Assembly: GCA_002749535.1 (NCBI GenBank)
Contig: MZZL01000407.1
Coordinates: 1-14,081 of the forward strand
Direction of reading: 5' to 3'
From: Apophysomyces variabilis
Taxonomy: Eukaryota; Mucoromycota; Mucoromycetes; Mucorales; Mucoraceae
DNA length: 14,081 nucleotides
Below the pieces are notes generated by a model that searched no databases, was not told the DNA's origin, and saw only the letters and a program-made list of their open reading frames with translations. Shown piece by piece: positions 8,190 to 14,081 of this stretch. The position numbers and the translations under genes were made by a program. Position 1 is the stretch's first letter. Every line of letters begins with the position of its first letter.

Positions 8190-10094
8190 AGGTAGCCCCC
8201 TTTTCTGGAATTTGACTACCTGGATGTACCCTTTCACTTTGCCAAGAACAGCGTTTTCGGTCAAATCCTTAATGAGCGAATATAACTGGGAAAGAAAACA
8301 TCATGTAAGTATAGCATGCAATTTCTGTACAATGTTACCTTGAGCTTGAATATACATGCTGTAAGGTCTGGCTAGTCTGCCACTGTCTGGCCTAGTTTCA
8401 GCTTGTGGGCAACTTCGATCCACTGAGGGTTACAGGTAAACATAATGAAGAGGTCTGGTACACCCAGTGACCTTATAATAGCCATTGAATCTTGGTATTG
8501 GGCGTTCATATCCCTTGGACCTCCTGTGAACGTAGAAGGGAGTATAACATGGCTACCGAGATTCCACGAGCTTTCACCATTTATGCTGTCCATCAAGCTA
8601 TCCAACATAGCCATGCGAAATTTCACTTGATCATGACAGATATATCATAGGCGATGTTGTTTGGCTTTGACCCACATATCAACAGCAAACTGATGGAGGA
8701 GCCTTCCAAAGTACACCAGGTAGGAGTCTTCACGGTCCTGCAAGAGATAGGCATAATGCAGCATTGGCGTCAAATGTGCAATATCTGCCTCGTTGTTGCC
8801 ATGGCTGTGTTCATGCTCATCATCTAAGAGAGCAAAGGTACTTTGAATGAGAACAGAAAATATCAGGTGGTTCACACTACCTTGCACTCTCTGCATACAG
8901 TGCCATTTTCTGCAGCAAGTGGTATTCTGCAGTAGTGGGCTCCATCCTTGTTCTCTATATGGGAAAAGAAGGATATAATGTAATGGATCATATAATGGGT
9001 GTTGTTCGTCAATTTGTATGAGCCCACCAGCCATTGGGTATAATGACAATGTCTTGGTATGCACCAATTTGATCTGCCACAACACCACTTGGTATAACTG
9101 CTGCAATTTTGGCTGCTGTTAGTTGGGTATATTGATCACAATGACCGTGAGGAGGTTGATGTGTAGATTTCATGCGAATGCAGAAACTGTCAGCTGGGTT
9201 CTGCTGAAGCCTTTGGCTGGCGGTATAGTATATTGCAGCAAATGGGTTGTCATGCTGGAGCATCGTTTGCAAATCTGACAGAATAGTAGGATCTAGGCCA
9301 TCAAATATTGATGCATGGTATCGTTGCTGGGTATCTGAGTCATATATATACATTTGCATGAATCCAGGACATCTATCATATGAGGGTAAAATGGAACGCG
9401 CAATGCTGTGATGTATGGTTCTGTGGATGTGGAAGGTATATGCTCCAGATGTTGCATTAGCAAGTTCCTCATCCAGCTAAAATCAGGCATAAAATGACAC
9501 TATGAGAGGTATAGCATAAAAATAGTGACATACCTGAATGCCTATAGAAGTGAAAGCAAAGGCAGAATTATAAGCTCAGGTCTTGGTGCAAAACTCCTTG
9601 CAACGGGTATCTTGCCCAGTAAGCAATTCAAGCAATTCAGTAGGAGGAGGAAGGGGGAGATCAATCTTGATGGTACCCTTTAAGCAGCATATACTAAAGT
9701 GTAGATTTCTTAAGGAACCTTCAGTCTTTTCACCTATCCACACTTTAGCATTGCAATATTGACATCAGTATGTCATCCTGCCAAGGTCTTGAACGCCATC
9801 ATCTGTTGAACTACTTCCAGCCACGTCATTAATGCTGAATGCTGGTTGTTATACAGTATTGACTGATACTGGGGTATCTGAAGAGGTAGGCTGCATTGAA
9901 AGAGTTGGTCGATTATAGTAAGCATTGTTAGTACGTGCGTCTGGAATAGAAGATTAAATATCAGATATGCTATACATGACTGATCTAGAAGAGATCTCAG
10001 ACAGAACATTGGCAGGTGGGCGTGGTGCGATTGAATGCACAGAAGGTCAAGATGGACCCGCAGAGACTATTGGCAAGGGTGTCAATAATGGCAT

Positions 10095-10226
10095 ATGAGG
10101 AGTCATAGGATGCACAGGTGCTGGATATACAATGCCAGGGGGAGGCAAACAGCATAGATACACAATAGCGCCAGGAGGTATAAACAATGGATATAGAATG
10201 GCATTGTAAGGTAAAGATAATGGATA
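10095..10226 (-). repeat. 33-bp tandem repeat encoding an 11-residue proline-rich unit
   Basis: In the N-terminal part of the Helitron frame, four 11-residue units follow each other: YPLSLPYNAIL, YPLFIPPGAIV, YLCCLPPPGIV, YPAPVHPMTPH. The consensus is roughly Tyr-Pro-x3-Pro-Pro-x2-Ile-hydrophobic. The DNA copies are diverged. This low-complexity stretch precedes the zinc-finger-like region. Confidence 0.65.
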
Positions 10227-10469
10227 TGGAATGATAGAGGGAGGTCGATACATAGGAAATACAAGCACTATAGTCTGGACAGGACTATATTGATGAGGAT
10301 TAACAAACTGTATCTGGTCCATATGAGTAGGCACAGATGTTGAAGAAGGTCTAGGCAAGATTGGTCGAAATTGAACTGTAGTTGCCAGTTGGGATGAAGA
10401 AGGGACATTATCCACAGAGGGATATCTTGTTGAATCACCTTCAGAGTGATTATTAAGGTTTGCAGGCAT

Positions 10470-11449
10470 GATAAATAAGAAGCAGATGTGTATAAAAAAG
10501 TAGATTGGAAAAAAAAAATAACAATAATAATGTGGCTTTCAGGAACACTAAAAGATTTTTTTTCTACTGATATGATGATTGCAAGGCTTATCAAATCATA
10601 TCCGAAAATTACACTTTCTTTGCTTTTAGTTTGATAAATTAACATATAAGCAAGGTATTCGTTTCCATATAGCCCAGGGAGACCCCAGACCCCCAAGGAT
10701 GCAGTGAATCAAGTGCCGGCACTATCAATTGCTTTGACCAAGATAATCATTGGCTTGGCCCTTTGAGCCTCGCTTCATATATTCTATCCCACGCGATAAT
10801 TGACTAATTTTCTCAGCAATAGCAGAGCATATAGTGAAAACTCCGTATACTCAGAATGTACTGCCCACAAATGATGAGAGCAGAAAAAATATCCCAGCAT
10901 CCCAGCATTCAATCAGGAAAACTCAACTAAATTTCCAGCTATCAATCACAATGTATAAAAGCTGTTCATTGAGCCAATGGGAATGCGTAGCTGAGTAACC
11001 AAAAGTTATTTCTTTAATAGAGAAAGGGTGATGAAAGAGTTGAGTAGTCAGAATTTTTTTTATAAAAAGGAAAAGCATAGAATGAGCGTCAATTGAGAAT
11101 GGCAAAGAACTTGTATTCAAATGTAAAAAAAAAAGAAATGGATAAAGTTATTCATTCTGGCAGTATATACTACATCTTGCTGATTGAAAATTTAACTAGT
11201 CTGATGTATTTGAATAGCACAATCTGTTTCTCTCTGGGTGTATCAGGAAATAGAATGAGTAATGGTGCATAAAAAGGCTATAAAATGGACAGTAGTAAAA
11301 GCCAGAAAGTGCTTGTCTACTACTTTGCAAAAGTTTTCTCATCAGTGACTATTATAACTAGCCTCAATGGCAAGTCTATACTATATAAGCTTTAAGAGTA
11401 CAAAGTTAGTTTGTCACCTTAGTAATACAGTTTGATTGTACTTACTTTA
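10470..11449. other. AT-rich region upstream of the Helitron frame, no gene recognised
   Basis: The Helitron 5' end should lie in or beyond this stretch on the minus strand, but I could not place the TC-type terminus. A minus-strand frame at 10268-10696 has no recognisable motif and overlaps the N-terminal Helitron frame. CCCAGCAT is repeated in tandem near 10892-10908. Nothing else stands out. Confidence 0.4.
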
Positions 11450-11616
11450 TTATAATTCAAAGACAGCAGACTAAAGTAATCACTTTTATGCTGAAGGATT
11501 TAACTTCTTGTTGAAGTATGAAGATGTTATTTATAACTAATTGAAAGACAGTAGGCTAAAGTTATTATTCTCTGCTGGTGATTAAATTTTATGCTAAGGC
11601 ATTAACTTCTTAGTAT
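11450..11616. repeat. Imperfect tandem duplication
   Basis: Two related segments, about 11450-11516 and 11530-11616, share TTATAA, AAAGACAG, the core AG-CTAAAGT, TTTTATGCT-AGG, and TTAACTTCTT in the same order. The second copy carries extra bases in the middle. No coding capacity is evident. Confidence 0.6.
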
Positions 11617-11679
11617 ATAATTAACTCCTTTTTGGCAATGAATCATTTCTTAAATAATTTAACTTCCATTAGACAATCA

Positions 11680-12019
11680 CACTGTGGTCAAAAAAAGATT
11701 CTACCATCGGTAGAAACTTGGTGGAATCTCAGATTCTACCACCTTTCCACCATCTTTCCACCACTTTTCTACCATGCGGTGGAATCTCTTCAAAGGTTTG
11801 TAGAATGTACCTTCCACCACCTTTTCCACCATCTTTCTACCATCCTCCAAGTTCAACAATTGGATGAACTGCTATATGATAGAGACCATTACAATGATGT
11901 TATTGGATCAAGTAGTATACATTAGAGGCTAATGTTTTAGTTTCATTCGACCATATTCCTTTATTCAAGCACTTTTTATTGGATTAACTTGCCTACAACG
12001 ATACATTCTATTGGAGCTA
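11680..12019 (+). mobile_element. Non-autonomous CACTG element end, copy A
   Basis: Starts CACTGTGGTCA at 11680. Next, to about 11848, comes an array of roughly 11-bp motifs built on TTCTACCAYC or TTTCCACCATC, in direct and inverted orientation; an early hairpin is TTCTACC-atc-GGTAGAA. An interior then runs from AATTGGAT at 11858 to GGAGCTA at 12019. The whole unit is colinear with 13523-13864 (340 against 342 bases). It contains no recognisable gene. The CACTG start and subterminal array suggest a CACTA-type non-autonomous element. Its other end is not identified: similarity to copy B can be followed only to 12019, because copy B is interrupted there. Confidence 0.65.
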
Positions 12020-12829
12020 CTGATTTTTATCTAGTCTATCTGATTGGATGTTCTTTTCGTTGTGTACATTATTTTAGCCATTAAGATACACTTCTTTATC
12101 ATATACAAGGAAGCTTCTTTAGCTATATATATAGGAAAAAAACAGACACTTTTATTTTCTTGGAGCTATGTAGCGTAATGTACTAACAAATAGCTAACTT
12201 TATACTTAGTTTTATATTATCTTACCTAATTACTGAAGGTTAAAGAAGCATAGCTTTTAAAAATGACAATTAGTAAAACGTACTAAAAGCTAACACACAG
12301 TAGCATACCTAAGCCAGCATGCAATAACGAATGGCAGCATTACGTATAGGCCTACAAAAAGTTACCTTGCCAAGTAATTAAATTACGACGTAAAAAAGTA
12401 TCTGTACCATTAAAAAGTATGTCATCTTTCTCTGTTTCCATTTTGTTAAGAAACGAAAGCTACTCTATATAATAATCAAAAAGTCAAGATTAGTTACATT
12501 TAGGTCAATCAATCAAAATACCTTATTAAAAGTAAGAAGCAAGCTCTTCTATAACGTAGTGATCATTCTAGCTATCAAAAGAAAAAAAGAATGAGATGCT
12601 ATGAAATAAAGATAAAAGCTTACCAGCAAAAGGTATGCTTTTAGATCAAGGTTACATATTATTAGGATCATATACTAGCAACGTTTTCAAAGTGAGTTTT
12701 CTGATGAAGAAGTGGTAAAACACTATGAAACAAAAAATGGTATAGAGGAAAAAGTTTGCAAAAGAAAAGGATGAATAAAAGGAAAACGCGGATAACTCTG
12801 TAAAAAAAAAGAAACCATGTTAGAAGCGC
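12020..12829. other. AT-rich stretch, no gene recognised
   Basis: Probably interior of copy A and/or of the element whose end lies at 13045. Short A-runs and many stops in all frames. I see no protein motif, RNA gene or tandem array. The inverted repeat may extend into this stretch, because its right arm is cut by the window end. Confidence 0.4.
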
Positions 12830-13049
12830 GTGACATAAATAATTATGCAGTTCCTGGGAAATGTGAATGCACTAGTTTTGCTGTGGTAACTTAATTTTGT
12901 ATGCATGTCTGCTACAGTAACAGCGTTTGGGGGGAGAGAAAAATGTGGTAATATAAGAAATTCTACCACCTGGGTGGAAAGTGGGTGGAACCAGAGATTC
13001 TACCATGTGGTGTAAAGGTGGTAGAATCACCCTTCAACCGCAGTGTTAG
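12830..13049 (-). mobile_element. CACTGCGG-type element end, left inverted arm
   Basis: Reverse complement of 13862-14081 with one difference in 220 bases. Read on the minus strand the element starts CACTGCGGTTGAAGGG at 13045, followed by motifs TTCTACCACC, TTTACACCACA, an inverted GGTAGAATC, TTCCACCCAC and TTTCCACTCA, then a T-rich stretch and a C-tract. The flank is TTA (13046-13048). Where the element ends leftwards is unknown; 12830 is simply the base facing the window end. Confidence 0.75.
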
Positions 13050-13522
13050 GTACATATGCAAGAGCTCTGGGAATTCCTAAAACCATTTGAATATTTTACC
13101 AAGCTTTTGTCCACTTCACATTACTCATCTATCAATTATACCATCCTTGCATATAATAAGCTATTCAATCATATGGATGATTATACAGAAAAAAGCCTAA
13201 CTGTAGTAAAGAATTTCTATTGAATGTATAAGGAGTTTTATCATTAATTTATGTACTTCATTATTATGTAAAGCCCAATGTTATGTAATGGTACCACACT
13301 TGCCTTTGAGTAGATGTGCAAGTATTACTCCAAGATTGAGGCAGCACTATATGTTATCAGTACAGTGATGGATCCTAGAACAAAGGACAAATATTGAAAG
13401 GAGAACAGCTGGGAGGAAGAATACATTGCATCATCTATATGTCAAGTGCGCTAGGTCTGGGACAATCACTTCAAGTCTCAGGAGCCAAGTAGTAATTTGC
13501 AACAGCTGGTCCCTGACACATT
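13046..13522 (+). pseudogene. hAT transposase C-terminal fragment, decayed
   Basis: One plus-strand frame from about 13050 to 13522 reads like the C-terminal part of hAT-superfamily transposases. It has MQELWEFLKPFEYFTKLLS, SSINYTILAYNKLFNHMDDY, then KYYSKIEAALYVISTVMDPR followed by TKDKY. The family pattern is a Leu-Trp-x-Phe-Leu-x-Pro-Phe-x3-Thr-x2-Leu-Ser block, a Tyr-Asn-x-Leu-x2-His block, and Lys-Tyr-Tyr before a (Leu/Met)-Asp-Pro-Arg motif. Six in-frame stops (TGA, TAA, TAA, TAG, TGA, TAG) interrupt it, so it is dead. It is bounded on the left by the element end at 13045 and on the right by the CACTG start at 13523, where coding-like sequence ceases. Both small elements therefore probably inserted into this gene. 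The remainder of the hAT element was not found in the window. Confidence 0.7.
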
Positions 13523-13864
13523 CACTGCAGTTGAAAAGACGTTTTACCCTGGGTAAAATCTGAGTAAAACGTCAAATATTACCCACATTTTACTCACATT
13601 TTACCCACCTTTTACCCAGTGGGTAACACTTTTGAGAAGTGAGTGAAACGTACCTTTTACCCACATTTTACCCACATTTTACCCACCTTCTATACCGTTA
13701 TTAATTGGATAAAACAATATGTGTCAGACATAATTATATTAATGCTATTGGACTAAGTTGTATGCATTTAACAACTAACATTAGAATTCTATTCGACCAT
13801 ATTCTTTTCTTTAAGCTCTTTTATTAGATTAACTTGCTTACAACAATACATGCTATTGGAGCTA
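13523..13864 (+). mobile_element. Non-autonomous CACTG element end, copy B
   Basis: Starts CACTGCAGTTGAAAAGACG at 13523. The array (to about 13690) is built on TTTTACCCACA units in direct and inverted orientation, beginning with the near-perfect palindrome TTTTACCC-T-GGGTAAAA. The interior from AATTGGAT (13703) to GGAGCTA (13858-13864) matches copy A, including TTCGACCATATTC and GATTAACTTGC. The copy is interrupted by the CACTGCGG element starting at 13866; its remainder would lie outside the window. Confidence 0.65.
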
Positions 13865-14081
13865 ACACTGCGGTTGAAGGGTGATTCTACCACCTTTACA
13901 CCACATGGTAGAATCTCTGGTTCCACCCACTTTCCACTCAGGTGGTAGAATTTCTTATATTACCACATTTTTCTCTCCCCCCAAACGCTGTTACTGTAGC
14001 AGACATGCATACAAAATTAAGTTACCACAGCAAAACTAGTGCATTCACATTTCCCAGGAACTGCATAATTATTTATGTCAC
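13862..14081 (+). mobile_element. CACTGCGG-type element end, right inverted arm
   Basis: Starts CACTGCGGTTGAAGGG at 13866 inside copy B, flanked by TAA (13863-13865), and runs off the window. It is 219/220 identical to the reverse complement of 12830-13049, including the CTAA flank. Near-identity implies recent transposition, gene conversion, or a repeat at which the assembly stopped. Confidence 0.75.

Larger units (their letters stand above)
6605..9877 (+). repeat. Dispersed GGGTAT hexamers across the Helitron
   Basis: GGGTAT occurs on the plus strand at 6605, 7114, 7164, 7549, 7882, 7927, 8086, 8103, 9036, 9125, 9329, 9605 and 9872. Nine continue as GGGTATC. I see no ATACCC on the plus strand in the same span and no GGGTAT elsewhere in the window. 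The hits fall in all three phases of the minus-strand reading frame, so codon use alone does not explain them. Confidence 0.7.
6547..10469 (-). pseudogene. Helitron Rep/helicase pseudogene, truncated by the CACTA insertion
   Basis: Decayed rolling-circle transposase of a Helitron. Exons I can support: 9534-10469 (proline-rich N-terminus; CQYC zinc-finger-like region; AYNSAFAFTSIGIQ), 8339-9476 (LDEELANATSGAYTF; MYIYDSDTQQRY; HPLYDPLHYILLFPY; LPSTFTGGP; LFIMFTCNPQW), 8048-8285 (Rep domain), 7416-7993 (Rep continued) and 6547 to about 7345 (PIF1 helicase start). Introns at 9477-9533, 8286-8338 and 7994-8047 are phase-consistent; one at 8821-8880 is optional and the 7346-7415 junction is out of phase. 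Damage: in-frame TGA at 9765, 9576, 8645, 7968, 7611, 7509, 7185 and 7053; TAG at 8372 and 6948; further stops in the N-terminal region; and an extra base near 9029 between frames ending IIPN and starting GGLIQ. The 3' half of the helicase is absent, displaced by the CACTA element. Confidence 0.9.

Noticed and set aside
10268..10696. 142-codon minus-strand frame
   Set aside because: Overlaps the proline-rich N-terminal Helitron frame in another phase; hydrophobic low-complexity text without a motif.
11632..11925. 97-codon plus-strand frame
   Set aside because: It mostly translates the subterminal repeat array of copy A; the His/Phe-rich text reflects the repeat motif.
12901..12930. TACAGTAAC in the inverted arms as a copy of the CACTACAGTAACC terminus
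   Set aside because: Only nine bases match and they lie inside the arm rather than at its end.
11680..13045. One element with copy A as left end and the left inverted arm as right end
   Set aside because: Both ends start CACTG(T/C)GGT and face the right way, but the first 29 bases differ at about a third of positions and the 3-bp flanks differ (TCA and TTA), so the pairing is unproven.
12830..14081. Single 1.25-kb element with 220-bp terminal inverted repeats
   Set aside because: The CACTGCGG termini are at the inner edges of the arms, copy B is cut by the right arm, and the outer edge is only set by the window end.

Overview
The window looks like a transposon-dense, probably unplaced contig from a filamentous fungus. 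An early-diverging lineage such as Mucoromycota is my best guess, inferred from several things: many introns of about 36-77 nt with GTAAGT-like donors, Tnp2-type, Helitron and hAT elements of the kind common there, and AT-rich spacers. No host housekeeping gene, tRNA, rRNA or LTR retroelement was recognised. Single-N joints at 394, 657 and 1308 are flanked by copies of the same sequence, so parts of the left end are assembly duplications rather than biology.

Region 1 (about 1-6546) is most of one CACTA (EnSpm)-type DNA transposon. Its right terminus is visible at 6546 and its left terminus lies outside the window. It carries an eight-exon Tnp2-like transposase on the minus strand (198-3948), a divergently transcribed 221-residue accessory protein on the plus strand (4659-5324), and a decayed small basic/coiled-coil gene on the minus strand (about 5518-6097). 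The shared 0.7-kb promoter region holds two TATA-like boxes and a 42-bp tandem repeat. A subterminal array of CTACTTTCAGTG repeats leads to the terminus CACTACAGTAACCGG (read on the minus strand). The terminus cuts a Helitron helicase immediately after its Walker A motif.

Region 2 (6547-10469) is that older host element: a Helitron Rep/helicase pseudogene on the minus strand. The proline-rich N-terminus, zinc-finger-like region, HUH Rep motif, two-tyrosine motif and start of the PIF1-type helicase are in order. It carries a 1-nt frameshift and many stops, most of them TGA where the family has Arg, the signature of CGA-to-TGA decay. The hexamer GGGTAT is strikingly enriched on one strand.

Region 3 (10470-14081) is AT-rich and holds short non-autonomous elements. 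Two colinear copies of one element end (11680-12019 and 13523-13864) begin with CACTG and carry an array of about 11-bp motifs. The motif sequence differs between copies although the layout of sites is the same. A second family with CACTGCGG ends forms a 219/220-identical inverted pair (12830-13049 and 13862-14081). Between these lies a decayed hAT transposase fragment (13046-13522). The order of events read from the nesting is: the Helitron and hAT are old, the CACTA element landed in the Helitron, and the small CACTG elements landed in or beside the hAT relic and one another.
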